DNA of 64,000 nt from Sphagnum magellanicum (lineage: Eukaryota > Streptophyta > Sphagnopsida > Sphagnales > Sphagnaceae): NCBI GenBank assembly GCA_021904315.1, contig CM038918.1:19591303-19655302 (forward strand), in the 5' to 3' direction. The translations under genes were made by a program, and so were the position numbers. How positions within the stretch are numbered: the first letter of the stretch is position 1; each line of letters starts with the position of its first letter. Positions 34,432 through 48,290 of the stretch are shown piece after piece. Under the pieces are notes generated by a model that made no database searches, had not been told where the DNA came from, and saw only the letters and a list, made by a program, of their open reading frames with translations.

Positions 34432-35232
34432 AAGATTTTTCCAACAACACCAAAGGCACATTACAATTCCTTCTACTTGAATTGAATGGTAGACATTCAA
34501 GTGTTACCACGTCCTCAACTGATTTTTCCTTCCAAAACCTGGTTTTTTGGAATTTATTTGAATTTTGAGTAGTAGAAATCTCTTAAAAATCAATATATCC
34601 ACCATTCAAAATCCAAATCTTACCAAATAAATTCCATTAAATCTTGCTGATCAAGATGTTGAAGGTAGAATTTTACTTAAAACTTTTTATTGGTTTTTTT
34701 ATTACCAAAACTGGTTACTGAATTTTCCTTACTGAAAAAACATTAGTAGCAAAATTGGTTTACTATTGGATTAGACTACATAATTTTAGGACCGATTTTT
34801 TTGGGATAGGGTTAATTATTAGTTTCATTGTTTTCTTGTTTTCCTTCTTGAAGGTACTTAAGGCTCTATACCTTTGAGAAATGGACAAGGGGATTGAATA
34901 GTTTTTGGAGCAAATTAATTTTTTTCTATCATACTTTTGTACATAAAAATTCTATGAGTTGTTTTTTCTTCGTATGTTGTGAGCATTATGTCTTTTGTAT
35001 GCAAGGTTTTCTTCCTTGTATTTGCTTTAGGTTTGTTTCTATAGAAATTTTATGAGGTTGTCTTACTAAATTTTGACAAGACTTGTGTTTAAGCTTTTTG
35101 CTTATTTAAGGAAAGTAAAAAAGTTTTATCTTCTACTCCCTTATTTTATTCCTTTCAAAACCCAATAGTTCATTGGTGGCCCTAACACAAGATCTCTCCA
35201 ACAACACCAAAGGCACATTCCAATTCCTTTGA
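34432..35232. repeat. Short direct repeat 757 bp apart
   Basis: 'ccaacaacaccaaaggcaca' with flanking bases occurs at ~34440-34475 and ~35197-35232, with a weaker relative near 35348. It may mark an old duplication or the ends of a lost element. Confidence 0.5.
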
Positions 35233-38200
35233 AATTTTCAACTACAATTTAATTTAATTTTCAATGAAAAAATCATTCAATATTCAAGAACTTTTGCATT
35301 GCAAGTTCAAACATCATGGAACCAAGCCCATGCACACTTGCTTGTTGAGATCTTTCCAAAGACACCAAGAATACAATCTAAAGCATCTCGATTTGGTGGA
35401 TCTCATAACTGCAAAATAAACTACCTTCCTTCATATATAGATGTACACATGTAATTGGATCATTTTTACCAATTTTTAATTTTTTTAAATATAGTTTTTT
35501 TTTGAATTATTTCTAAGTTAATCTAAAACAAGAGTGTGAGATGGAAACAAGAGGTTTTTTAGTGTCAAGTCAAAGGCCTTGTATTTTAAACCATTCCAAA
35601 GCATGTTGTCACAAAAATTCAATTTAAGTAAAAAATAACATGGAGAAGGCTCACATTAGTAAAGGTGAATGAAGCATTTGCAAATCAATTCCAAGACCTC
35701 TTCATCAACTTCCTACTTAGGTCATCATTCTTTCAATGGAGTTAAACAAGTTGAAAGCATACAAAAACAAATTAATGCAATCTTTTTTACAATGGTTCCT
35801 ACATCTTCAGAAATGGGGTCAAAAAATTCACATTTTCTTTCTTACAATGTGCAAAGGGAATTAAGATTATAAAAAGGTCTCAAAATTATAAACCACCACA
35901 ACATAATTAAAAAATTCGAATGGAAAAATCTATTACCAAACAAAGGTGAATTAAAAATTTTCCTCCATATACACTAAGGTAGCCTAGGTCTTTATGAAGG
36001 ATTGGATCTAAAAAATTCCTTAACACCTCAGGGCTTATTTCATAGGGGGGAAATTTACAATCTTTTTAAAAGGGCACATTACAACTTTTAACTAAGGCAT
36101 GAATTTTTTTTGACCCTAGCAAATCTTTTTTCACATTTATCCTAATTTGGGTTAAAAACAAATAGCCATAAAAGAGTACATGAAGTCTCATGATTCATGT
36201 GTCCTTTCAAAATGACACCTTTGTCTCAATTGTTATATACATCCCAAATGCCATTTGGAATTTCACAAAGAATTGCTATTTGTGGACTATTCAAAACAAA
36301 TGCAAAAATGTTTCTTAATCACATAAAAACTATAAACTTGGAAAATGACCTTAATGTTGAGAAGGCTAAAAAGTGAACACTCCCAATTTTGACCCTTCCA
36401 AGCATGAAACTCATCTAACATGGTATGGCTTGTCAACACCACAACAATTGTTGAAGAAACATTTTCCATTAGTAACTTATTCATGCTTGCATTACTATGA
36501 ACTACATTTAGAATCATCCAAATTAGGAAGGGTTGCATGCTTGTAATGTGTGTCTAGAAGGATCATTTCACCTTTAATGGTGTTCAAGTTTGTGTTTTCT
36601 ATCCATCATTAAATCACATCAATAAACTCTTGCGGTGGAGGATCTTTTGATGGATTTAGTTTTATTTTTGACTTGTAGAACTTCTCATTGAACTCATTGT
36701 TTAGAAGAGCAAAAAAGGCGTCCTCATATTTATTCTTTATTTTTGTTTCACGCTAATTATTCATTGACTATGACATAGAATTTATTGATGTGGGTGTAGA
36801 CGAAGGACCATAATTTTGTGATGGATTTTTTGGTACTTATGTAATCCCAACAAAATTCTGACACCAATTTTAAATTTGGTGCTTTGACAAAGTTTGTTTA
36901 TTGATCCCACAAAATGATGTTCTAATTCAAGCTTACATTCTACAAGTGACACTAAATGAGATTCCTGAAGTCCTAGTTAAATGTTGATTTTCCAATTGTT
37001 GTGGGTTTTGATGTGGGATAAGATTTTGAAAAAGTTTAATTTTATTATCTTCAACATGAAACTATTTTACAAAATCAAACTTTAACATACTTTTTTTTTC
37101 AAAATTCATTCAAATGCTACAAATGAAAACATGATCTTGAAACTTATTCAATAATAATAATAATAATTTATAATTATGCAATATGAAAGGTTCAAAAAAC
37201 AACTTAAAATAACATGTTATGAATAAAAGGATATCTACAAATCTTTTTTGTGTAAATTCATCTACAATATTCATAAATGGGATTGAATTCAATGTGAATT
37301 CAAAAGTCCTTTCATTCAATCTTTAACAAAGATATTTATATTGAGTAAAATATATGTTCAATTTTTGAAAAATTGTAGGTTCTGTTTTCCTTGATACGAT
37401 TTTGTATAATTTTTAAAAAAAAAAATTTGTGATGTTATTCGAATTGTTATCACCCATAAATACTTTTACCCATATTTCCTTTTAGGAGAGTTATGAAGTT
37501 GCAAAATTGTTTAAATCCTTCAATATTACTTTGAAAATATCAATTTTAAATTTGATAAAAATTTGATTTTTTGGAAAAAAACTATTGTTTATGTTTCCCC
37601 CCTTTAACTTGGCAAAAATTGGTCACTAAAATAAATTTTAATTAAATAATTAATATAACCATTTTTTTCAACATCATATTTCTTTAACAACAATAGTTAT
37701 AAACTAATAAAAATGATTAATTACAAAACTTTGAAAAATATTCACAACATATTATTTATAATAATGTAACAATACATTTTACTTTTGTAGAAATAAAAGT
37801 AACATAATTTGGAGATATTTTCGAATTTAAATAGTTGAATTACCCTCCCCTACCCTTTAGTCAACAATATTTTTTGTTTTATTTTTGGTGACAAATTTTT
37901 GCAAGTTGATGGTTCTTTCTAGGGGAAAATTAGAAAATAATGAAATTTCAAAGAATTTTTTTGAAGGGGGTCATTCCTTTATATATATATGTGAGTAAAA
38001 AATAAGGTGTTATATATTAGTTATTGGGTAAAAGGTACTATTTATTCAAATATATATTTATAATTTATATAGATTATGTGATAATTAATAATTAAAACAT
38101 ATAATTAATATATGTTGGTTTAAATATGTGTATAAATTAGGTAATAATCAGGTGAAAAAAAGAAGATTAAACAATCATATAATACACTCCAAAAATGTTT

Positions 38201-38382
38201 TGTTTGATGCACATGGTTTAGAACTCCAACACTTAGTGATCCTCTATGAGAATAATGCAAGTTCAATGAATTTTGTTAAAACTTTGAGATCACAAATTTG
38301 AAAGAACAAAAAGATTATTCATAATGATTAATAATTTCAATGTTAAAACCATAAATAATTCCAACATCAAACTTACATCAAA

Positions 38383-38397
38383 ACACACACACACACA
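38383..38397. repeat. (AC)n microsatellite
   Basis: A run of acacacacacac within AT-rich sequence. Confidence 0.8.
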
Positions 38398-39049
38398 AGT
38401 TAAAATTTTATAATAGGTTCTAGGACTTGTAGCCAAAATATAAAAGGATTTTAACAACCTAATATCTCCATAGATTGTTTATAGCCAAAACATAATTAAA
38501 TCATTTTACCAATGAACATCATTTGAACCCAACACCACAAAATTGAAAATAATAATTATAATAATACATTGATGTCATTATTATGAGATTACCATTTTTA
38601 ATGTTTAATTTTGTTTTAAATAATTGAAAATTTTCATCTCTAAATAGTTAGACATAAACTTGTAACAAAACCAACCTAAAAAAATCTTAAATCATGGTAA
38701 CAATAAAAATAATAACATATCCAAACAACTTTTTAAAAACAAATCTAACTAAGATTTATATTTTTCATACATCAAGAGATAAAAATGGAAAAATAATTTA
38801 AGAATTTTTTTTTTTACAGTTTGTTATTGTGGCATCATAAACATTTGTAATAAAAAACTTGTCCAATGATGAATAAACTAGGGAAAAAACATAATTTTAA
38901 ATTTGTGTAAATGTACAAGTTTGAACATTAAATTTTTTAAATATAAAGGTCTACATAGACTTTGGATATATGAACATTTTGACTTAATCTTTAATTCAAA
39001 TATTAATGTGAAGCATAAAAAATATTTATACATTCATTTAAAAAATTTA

Positions 39050-39490
39050 TGGCGAGTGCAAAATGCAATTATATAATAATGGATTTAACACATTCAAAAT
39101 GAATGATTCAATTCATGTGCAAATGTTGATAGTTCAAAAGATGCGAGGTCTTTACAAGTTATTGCATGTGTTTTATTAAATTATGATAAGTGTAAAATGC
39201 AACCTATGAGCAATGGTTTCAACATGGTACAAATGTACAATTCAACTCATGTACCATGTTAATAGTTGAAGAGATGTCAAAAAATCATTAACCTTTATAG
39301 TGCAATGTGTAAAGAAAGTTAAATGCTACCTTAATTTTTGCATCAATAATTTTAAATTGTTAAAAAATAAAATAAGGTGAATTCTTGTGTAAGTGAAAGG
39401 TGTAATTTATGAGTAACATTTCTACTTATTATCAACCCTTGAGTCAACTAATGTTACATGTTAATAGTTGAAAAGTTGTTAAAAAAATGA
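39050..39490. repeat. Degenerate tandem repeat, about 3 units of 130-200 bp
   Basis: Units share 'aagtgtaaaatgcaa' near their start and 'atgttaatagttgaaaagatgt' near their end (ends near 39143, 39275 and 39477). Intervals are unequal because of indels. Confidence 0.55.
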
Positions 39491-40549
39491 CAAAACAATA
39501 TTACCACTTTTGCAAGGAGTTTAGGGTTGAGATATTTTCCATGTCAAATTTTTCTCCATTATTATAAAATTCAACATTTAGGAAAAAATATAGTGCTAGT
39601 GAACAAAGCAATCATTGTTTTCACTATGGAAATTATGCACAAATAATTAGGAAACAATTTCACTTGCTATTTGTGCACGATGATAATAAGTCAAATAATG
39701 GTCAATTTGGACAAGTAGTTACAATGGGTGGTAGTGGAAAAACTCAAGATTTCTTCTTGTATATGGTCAAATTTTAACCATTCAAAAGTCCCTAATTATT
39801 AAATGGTTAAGGCTTTCAAATAAAAGATTCTTCATGTGAATGTATCATTTTGTATTACATCATATATTGAATCCCAATAACAAATTTGGAATGTGAATCA
39901 ACATTATTTTTTCCATTTTATGACGGTCTAATTAAATGACCAGTCCATATTTTTCAATTTCAAAAGTCCATTACTACTAACAAATGAGTTTATTATCAAT
40001 AAATAATCACAATTTTTTTTTCATAATGAAATTGTTAGTTTAGATCCAAGTCCCAATTAGTAAATGTAAGGATATATTAATCACCATATGCATTTGAATA
40101 AAGGGTACCCAGAAAAAGAAAAACATCGTTTTGTCACAATAGTGAAACACTTGATTGTGCATTTACCCAAAGTTTCTTTGGTTTGGGAATTTAACCAATA
40201 TTGAAGATAAATGATTTTTGTTGCATTCATTAAGTATTGGTTTGGGAACCATGATTAAGTTTAGTAATCAAGGGCATAATTGCATGTGAACACTGAATTT
40301 TGATAACTTCAAATGTGGATGTCCAATCATCCCCCATGGTTTGGCTACATGCCCTAATGAGAGGGCACTTCTAAAATAGTTGGTCCTACTTGCCCATGAA
40401 ATTAAAAAATCACATATTGGATGTTGGTCGAAGGATTAGTCCACCAACTAGTTAGTAGGTGACCATTGGAACATGCATAAATGTCCAAAAATGCCTTGAA
40501 AAGGTCCTTTCAATATTTCTTTTCCAATTTTGAGTACATGCTATACAAT

Positions 40550-40822
40550 TCAACATAACACAATCTTAATAGTAGTCATAAAATCACATACATAAGTTTC
40601 TTGACCTTGCACAAATTTAATCAACACATGGATTACCTCCAACATTAGCATTATGTAGGTCAACCCCATCATTAACTCAATGTCAAAAAGGTACACGAAG
40701 TTTGTCTTTGTTGTTGCCACAATATTTAAATCACCATTCTTCCTCACCACCAAAGTTTTGTATTTATCTACAAGAAACCCATTTGGTAAAGTATAACATG
40801 GAAATCCACCAAGTTTTGACAT
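40550..40822 (-). CDS. Unrecognised ORF, 90 codons, possibly transposon debris
   Basis: Includes GLTYIMLMLEVIHVLIKFVQGQETYVCDFM, which looks like real protein rather than noise. I cannot place the family with confidence; the style resembles internal parts of plant transposon proteins. Downstream sequence on the same strand has stops throughout. Treat as a fragment of unknown origin. Confidence 0.25.
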   Translation of the reverse strand: MSKLGGFPCYTLPNGFLVDKYKTLVVRKNGDLNIVATTKTNFVYLFDIELMMGLTYIMLMLEVIHVLIKFVQGQETYVCDFMTTIKIVLC

Positions 40823-40876
40823 TGCAAAGTAGTTTTAGCCCTTTGGTTTCAAGCAACTTTATAAGAGCACACTATT

Positions 40877-40970
40877 GTGAATGTCGTTTATGTGAAGAAG
40901 AGAAAGAAGTGTAGGTTTTGTAAACTTTGAATGTCGTTTATGTGAAGAGGAGAAAGAAATGTAGGTTTTC
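40877..40970. repeat. 50-bp tandem duplication
   Basis: 'tgaatgtcgtttatgtgaag' and its following ~25 bp occur at 40878 and again at 40928, nearly identical, so the duplication is fairly recent. Confidence 0.85.
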
Positions 40971-43904
40971 TGTAACAACCTTTCAAGCTTAGCAACCAAG
41001 GGTTAATAAAAAAAAGTTTGCATAACTAGGTTAGTCCGATGTGCCATGTAATGTATTGGAATAAAAAAAGGGGTAGATTTGGACTTGAGCTAAATAGCAA
41101 CACCAATTTGTAAGCTCATGAACACCACAACCCCATTTAAACCAAAACAAATAAACTTGTTGTTAATATGATCCACTATCAAGCCCCATACTCCATCAAA
41201 GATTTAAGAATTAAGGTAGTGAGGTTATCAACAATGCCTCCGCCAACCACTCTCTCAAGGTTTAGCAACAAAAGCATCTTCTTAAACCCATCAACAACAT
41301 ACACATGTATGTTATAGCAAGACTAATAATTGATCATCATAACCTCATTGCAACTGATAGTTTAAGTACCTAGCTTTTTACACTTGAGCTCTTGTCAAAT
41401 GGATGACAATGCCATGCAAGGTTTCAACTAGTTATTAGCCAATCAACTCACACCAATGCTTGCACATCGAGTTCTTGACCTTCGAGAAGGTAAAAAAATG
41501 TTTCATGTTTTCAAAATCTGTGAAGGGTTGACCTAATTTCAAAAGTCAAAAAAGGGACTGCAAATTAAATGAACATTATTTAGAACAACACTTCCAACAC
41601 ACACCATCTCAGCAATAAAATTTCGACCTTTGCTAGCCCACAAGCATTTGTTCTTTGCATGTTAACTATCCATCAACATGAAATATTGGCCCATAGCACA
41701 TCCAAGGCGTGCAACCTTGCATTTTGGTCATCCTACATGTTTTTGCAAACTATCAAATTTAGGTACCATGAGCTTTTCCCTTCCATCAATCTCATTATAA
41801 ATCTTGCAACACACCATGTTAAGCTTCCCATCACATCCCATAACTATTTTAGCCCAAGGAAGTTTTGAAGCCCACATTTCCTAAAAAAATTGATTCAATT
41901 CCCATTCCCTTTTCTTATGTTTTTTTTGTGGTTCTAGCTATGGTTTTAACTCTAGGTCTAGAAATGGAATATCAAGATCAAGCAATCAACATCAATAGCA
42001 TTAGGAGAGGAAGATGGTGATAAAGAAAAAGAAGGTAAGCTTTGAGACAATGAACCTATGGCATCTACGGAAATAGGAACCTTAGCATTAAAAAACAACT
42101 TGAACCCGAAGCCCACCATTGGTTGTAATAGGCTTATCATGAAGACTTGAATGTAATCCTCAAATTGTAATTAAAACCTTAAACCTTAAATTTCTCTTGT
42201 TAAAAAAAACCTCATGAACTTTCTTGAATTTCCAACACAAAGATGCAAAACACAAGAGACAAACACCGAATTCTTGAAACATGAACAAAAAACTTGGAAA
42301 TGTGGGAGCACGAAGAATAATTCTAAAATATGTGATTTTTTACTTCGTGGGCAAGAAGTACTAGGAGGACCATTTCAAGGTGTTCTTGCACGTAGCTACA
42401 ACTATTTGAAAGTTGACACCATGAAAGAAAGATCTTCACACCATTTTTTGCCAACCATAAAGTGTGTGTTCTTTTACACACCCAAACCATAATTCAAGCT
42501 TAATAATATGCTTGGTACAACCAAAGAGATGGTGATCCTTTGTATTATGGTGCATTATGAAACAAGATGATCTTCAACAACAAAATATGAACTACTAGTG
42601 ACTTTTAACAATTTAATGGATAATATGTAGATGATTAAAAGGGATGGGAAATAAACATGATGTTGATAGAAACTAACATAAGGTATGGAAAGGTGGCTAA
42701 TTGATTTTAGAAAGTGGAGAAGAAATGGTGATGGAGGTGGATGAGAGGTGGCTAGTTGTAAACATCAACACATGACAAAATGAATGCCAACTATTTTCAA
42801 CGATATGGGTTTGACCCCTCTATGATTCCTTCCTTTTGTGCAATCATAATGGCGAGTAGCCCTAGATTCAACAATGTCATAATATGGTGAATTGGATGGT
42901 CAAAGGTTCTCAAATTTTACAAGTGGGTGTTAAATGGCCTTGTGTGGGATCACCACTTGGCAAAATTTCGCCAAAAAAAACGATTGATAAGAACATTCCC
43001 CAATTATTTGGATTGTTTCAAAAAATGTGTTTAGTATGATCAAGCAACTTAAACCTCTAACCTTTTTTGTAGCATTCACTATAGGTATTAATAATTGACT
43101 AATATTAATATAAACATTAAATAAATTATATAATTGAAAATCGAAGGAATTCCTTAAAAGATGTGTAGTATAATTCATCATGTATATATGATCCTCAGCC
43201 CAATGCCACAACATCAATAATTATTTGGATAAAATTTATAGCATGAAACAAAAATTACTATCAATATGTCATGTGGATATTTGGCCAAAAGTCCTATAAA
43301 GAAAATGTTCATTCTTGTTAGCAAATTTTGACAAGCATGTTTTCATAATAATCCTGACATTTTTTTTAATAAACATTGTGACACATTGATAATACATTGT
43401 TTGTACATGATATGCCTCCCAAAAGTATATTTAATAAATTATTTAATGTCATTTTCTTGGTGTCATTTCACAATTCTTATAAGGAAGATAATTATTTGCT
43501 AAATATTTTTTTCCCTTACTTAAAACCTTTTCATCATTCCAAATTTGGTGTTCCCAAGAAAACAATCCCTTTGGTAGTATTGAAGTAATAGTTGTTGCAA
43601 ACCTCAATACAAAATGCTATTTGAACTTTGCACTAATAGGTCACATGATGCATGATATTGTAAAAATGAAAACTTGAAAGAAAATAGGATCAAATTTATT
43701 TTTTATTTTTGATTGCATTATTTAATTTCTTTATTATTCTTCTTTTTAAATTTGGAGCATTGAAATATGCGACTTCTCCTTTTTCAAAGATCATTAGAGT
43801 CAATAAATAAAAAGTGATTATTCCAAATGTTGGATCCTTCTATCTTTAATGCTTACACTTTCAACATCCTTTTGACTTGATGGCCATTATATTGAACTTC
43901 ATAC
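40971..43904. other. Unassigned intergenic sequence
   Basis: No supportable gene. 41200-41900 is slightly GC-richer and may continue the unidentified fragment at 40550-40822 on the minus strand, but stops are frequent and no motif can be named. Confidence 0.45.
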
Positions 43905-44100
43905 TTATTTTTTCCTATTACCACTAGGTGTTTCTTTTCATATTTTTTGTCCTCTATAAATAAAACCACATAGTGGCTACCATATGTTTTCTTTCCATAA
44001 TTTCATCCATATATAATCAAAACCACATGGTGGCCACCAAATGTTTTCTCTTTGTATTTTCAACCCTTTACATTGGAAAACCACATGGTGCCCACTGTGT
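43905..44100. repeat. ~58-bp tandem repeat, about 3.5 units
   Basis: 'aaaaccaca' followed by 'tggtg/tagtgg' starts units at 43962, 44019 and 44077. The part before 43962 is a truncated earlier unit. Units are about 80 percent alike. Confidence 0.75.
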
Positions 44101-44639
44101 GATATTTGATATGTTTTGAATCCAATGGACCATCAATGTGATTAATTTTACTTGATTTTACTTATGGATGTTCAGAACAAATATTATAGATAATCCTCTC
44201 ATGTTCTAAATGCAACTACAATTTCTATGTGGGGTTGCCTTAATAATTCCTGGGTTTAATAATTTTCTTACCTCCATCTCCACCAACTAGAGGTCCATTG
44301 AAATGTCTTTATTCATGTTCTACCACCCCCAATAAAATGTTGATCCTTAATGTGAATAATGTCATACATCACTTTCCACAAAATATTGTTTTGCAAGGGA
44401 TTTGTCACAAGAGGGGGGGCAATATTGACATCAACAAAGTGAAAACAAGAGCTAGAGTGCAACATTTTCTTTCTTGAACATTCAAAAAAATGTATGTCCA
44501 AAATGTTTAACCCTTTTGCTTTATTTTTCACACAATAGTCCACCCAACTAACCCTAGTTATGATAATGTGGTTTTAACCACATCATAAGAAGTTCTTGAG
44601 GATCAATTTTCATTTGCAAATTTGTCATGCAATATTATA
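44101..44639. other. Unassigned intergenic sequence
   Basis: No gene, repeat or structure recognised. Confidence 0.5.
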
Positions 44640-44910
44640 TTAGTGCCCAATATTATGAAAATTAACCAAATCACACACATGAAAACATGCACACAAATCA
44701 AGAAAACTCACATATGTCATGTAAAAATTCAAATTCAAAGCACAACAAAACACGAACATGTTTCTCTTATGTGTTTTAGAATTTCAAATATGAGACTTTA
44801 AAAAGCCACACCACATGGGGATAAATACCCCCAAACACGAAAAAACTAAAACCATGTTCACATTGAATTAGTATTTAACAAAAAATTATGAATTATAGAA
44901 AAATATTGTC
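44640..44910. repeat. LTR-like repeat at the 3' side of the gypsy remnant
   Basis: Matches 49450-49720 in the same orientation: 'gcacaacaaaac' (~44740 and ~49531), 'tgtgttttrgaatttcaaa' (~44770 and ~49559), 'gataaatmcccccaaacayg' (~44819 and ~49613), and gttttaac-type ends. The pair brackets the pol remnants in the expected positions for LTRs. Exact ends and TG...CA termini are not resolved. Confidence 0.6.
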
Positions 44911-45299
44911 TTGTAAAAAATATTTTATAGCTAGATTAATGTTCAACATTATCAAAGCTAACAAAATCACACATATGAAAAACATGTTCAAAAATCACCA
45001 CCCATGGTTGGGGTAAAGGTCATTTTACATTACATAGCCATATCTATGATCAAATAAAACATTATGTGATAAGGTAATCCATGAAAGGAATTTGGTTCTA
45101 AACATTATGGGATCAATAGGCTAGGTGCAATGTGATCCTTATCATTAGTTGCCTAACTTAATCCCTTATGTTCAGCCAAATTACAACCTCCTTTAAATCA
45201 TCTAGTATTTAAATTAAAAACACATTTTTGTCTTGATACTAAAGCCTAACACAAAGTAACAAAGCATGTCTATTTGTTGCATCATATAGACATCCAATC

Positions 45300-48290
45300 T
45301 ATTGTTGGAACCTCCATAAGTGGTGGTGTAAGATAGCCCATATGCCACCTTTTGGATCAATGGTCATAAACTGACATGGTTGATACACCTTGTAATTTTC
45401 CATATAACATGCATTGCAAACATGTTGGGATTATGGCCAATGATGAAACCACTTGAACATTCACACATGGAAAGTGACATGGTGCACAATTACACAAATG
45501 ACCTTTTCATACTTGACCATTTCAATTTTCCTACAACAAAACCCCATAAGGTAAAATGTTCTTCACTTGTAAAATGACACAATTGACTATCATAACCACT
45601 TTAATAGGTGTAATTTATTGCAAATAAATATAATCTTTAGGTTCAAACCTCCAAACCTTGGGCTGATGCCTTCATCCATAAATGGCAACATACCATAATG
45701 TATCTCGTTGTTGTGTGATGGTCAAGTTCTCCTTGCCATAGGCATGACTATTTTGAACAATGCTACACATTGCTTGCAAGTTTGAATTCACATAATAAGA
45801 TCATCCAAATTAATCACATGGGCCAAATCCCTATGAATGGATTCTAGTAGTTATGATTCACACCCAAAATGTTAAAAACAAGGTGCTTGCTTGTTGGATT
45901 GATATCCCATGACCGACCATGGCAATTGTATGTCCCAATCACATGTATGCCCCTTTTATAATTCATATTCTCATAAACTTTTCTTCACCATTTGTAACAT
46001 GTTTTCAACCAAGCCATTGACTTCAAGGTGATCACAAAAAATAATTTATGATTAATCAAAGTTTGTTCACACAACTTTTGAAATTCTCCTTGGAATTTCA
46101 TGCCCTAATCCAAAAGCATTTTTAATAAAACACCAAATCTACTTAAGATTCAATTCAAAAACACATAAGTGGCCCTTCATTACTTTTGTCTTGGAGTGGT
46201 GCCAACTCAATCCACTTGGGAAAATGTTTAATCATAACCAACACATATGATAAATAATTAGGCTTGATGGACTAGCAAAATCAAAACTCCATCAATACCC
46301 AAGCCCCATAATTAATAGAGGTTGTGAATGAAAGGTAGGTGCATTGCATAATGCAAACCCAATCACACACCATGCATTGTGAAACAAATTGTTCAACTTC
46401 CAATTGCATGCCTCTCCACCAATATTGGCCTTAAAGCAAGTTTAGTTGTATTTCACAATGTCCCAACTCCTAGTGGGCATGCTTCGCATGCTTTCTTGTA
46501 ACTTTCAATGTGGTACCACTCATACACACCCATCTAGCCATATCCTAAGAAGGTGTTGTCCTTCCCAATGAAAGACCCAATCATTTTCCTTGGATGTCAA
46601 TCCCACACGCAACTCCCATGTTTGTACATTAGTCAACATTATGGCAAAACTATATCTTTTTTGCTAGTAATAAACTTCACTTCGGACATGTTATTATCAC
46701 AACTAAAGATAATCATGATGATGTGGCAAAAAACATATTAAAAATAAATAAACATACATGGTAGGTTATTGAGTTTGCGTAGGTAGGGCACAATGTTTTT
46801 GGATTATTAGCTAGGTTGAAATTAGGTATGTGAGTAGGTAAGCCACGTGGTAAAATTGTTGGTGTCCATGTGTACCAATTAATGTTGAAAATATAATGAT
46901 AATTATTTATATAATTTATTTTTTTTCAAAAACTGACAACTAACACATAATTCATCTTAATCATGTCAAACGAATATTCAATAATCATATTAATCAAAAT
47001 AGTCTTAACATACACAACATGTGGCAATGGGCACGTCATATAATACATTTGTCACTTTAATCAAGTTAGACATGCTAGCATGTTAAAAAAAACTTCTTGG
47101 TCAATTTTTTAAAAAAATGACTTGATTATTTTGACTAAAGCCAAATTAGTCCATTGTGCATTATGATTGAAATTTCAATAAAAAAAACCAATGCAAAAGA
47201 CATGTTTTGTGATAATGTAGTGTCATCAAGTTCCACCTTTGAATACCCCAAAGTGTCTAAAAAATTCCCTTGAGCTTGACATGATACATGTTGGCAACCA
47301 TTTTGCTAAAATGCAAAAGACTGAAATAACATGCCACTCATGCATCATTTCCAAATTTGTTCCCTCATGCCAATATGTTCTAATAATATCCAAGTCACTG
47401 GAACTTGGCTTCCTATTCAACCCATCTACATCCTTGTTGATTGTCATAGCCCGATGTTTAACATCAAAATTGTTTTCTTGAAGACTGAAATCCCATTTTT
47501 CCAACTTCCCCACAAACCAATTAGAGTCCAGTACCCATTTCAATGGTTGGTCATTAGTCGCCAATATCACAAACTTCATGGGTCACAAATTGGCAATAAT
47601 GGTCATGCAAAATTTGTTTTCTCCTAGGTTCATATTGTTTAAATATGAATGTTATGTATTATCTAGACATGAAAGTTGTGGACATGACTTTTGTGTCCTA
47701 ACACATGAATATACATACAACATTTGTGTTGAAATATGACATTTATGTTTAAACAATATGCATGACATTCATGTTTAAACAAAATGAATAAACAAATGAC
47801 ATCCATGTCTATGTAATATGAAACTATGAAAAACAAATTTCACATGACAATTATTGCCAAATGAAATGTATGATGAAGGTGAATGGATTACCAAACAAAT
47901 AGCATTGAAATGTGCCCACAACATGAATGACTTGTAAACATTCCCTTTCATATGAATTATATTTGACCCTTGCTTGGTTATTGGACTAACTTACATTATT
48001 TTCCTTTAATTAAATGACATTGGTTGGACTTGAAACCTTGGAATTCACATCCACCTTAGCTTTTGGATTCCCAAACATCTTGGGTAAATCATGTGGCCCA
48101 AATACTCCAATTATGACAGGAAGAACCTACATTTTCCTAAGTGTAGTTTCAAACCACATGCACCAATTGTTCCAACACATCCTACAAATGATGACCATGT
48201 TCCTCCATGGAAATCTAGATCGTAGATCTAAAGTGTTAAATACCTTGGCTTGGCCAATATAACCAAAAGTCTCCTTTGGCAATGGCATGA
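45300..48290 (-). pseudogene. Ty3/gypsy retrotransposon pol, decayed
   Basis: Read downward on the minus strand. At ~48265-48000 is the end of the reverse transcriptase and its connection region (FNTLDL; EEHGHHL.DVLEQLVHV; KMFGNPKAKVDVNSKVSSPTNV, shifted between frames). At 47579-47226 is RNase H in one open frame (ATNDQPLKWVLDSN, VGKLEKW, LQENNFDVKHRA, NKDVDGLNRKPSS). At ~46500-46360 is the integrase zinc-binding region (KHAH...LGH...QYWWRGMQLEVEQFVSQCMVC, an HHCC pattern). At ~46250-45950 is the integrase core (HFPKWIELAPL; the DQG.EFQGEF-type block is read with substitutions; MAWLKTCYKW). Domain order RT-RNase H-integrase is that of Ty3/gypsy. Stops and frameshifts are frequent, no gag is visible, and the upstream half of RT seems missing. 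The RNase H to integrase gap is longer than usual, suggesting an insertion around 46750-47200. Confidence 0.85.
47640..47870. repeat. Degenerate minisatellite within the gypsy remnant
   Basis: Words such as 'atatgacatttatgtttaaac' and 'catgacattcatgtttaaac' recur at ~25-38 bp intervals between the RNase H and RT parts, where ordinary pol sequence would be expected. It looks like replication-slippage growth after the element died. Confidence 0.55.

Larger units (their letters stand above)
30601..40549. other. Ten kb of AT-rich sequence without recognisable genes
   Basis: Roughly 70 percent or more A+T by eye, with many T- and A-runs. No open frame shows a known domain. Named sub-features are listed separately. 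It is probably very old transposon debris; 31090-34300 in particular is T-rich on one strand. Confidence 0.5.

Noticed and set aside
47239..47627. Plus-strand frames of 80 and 98 codons
   Set aside because: Antisense to the gypsy RNase H remnant on the minus strand.
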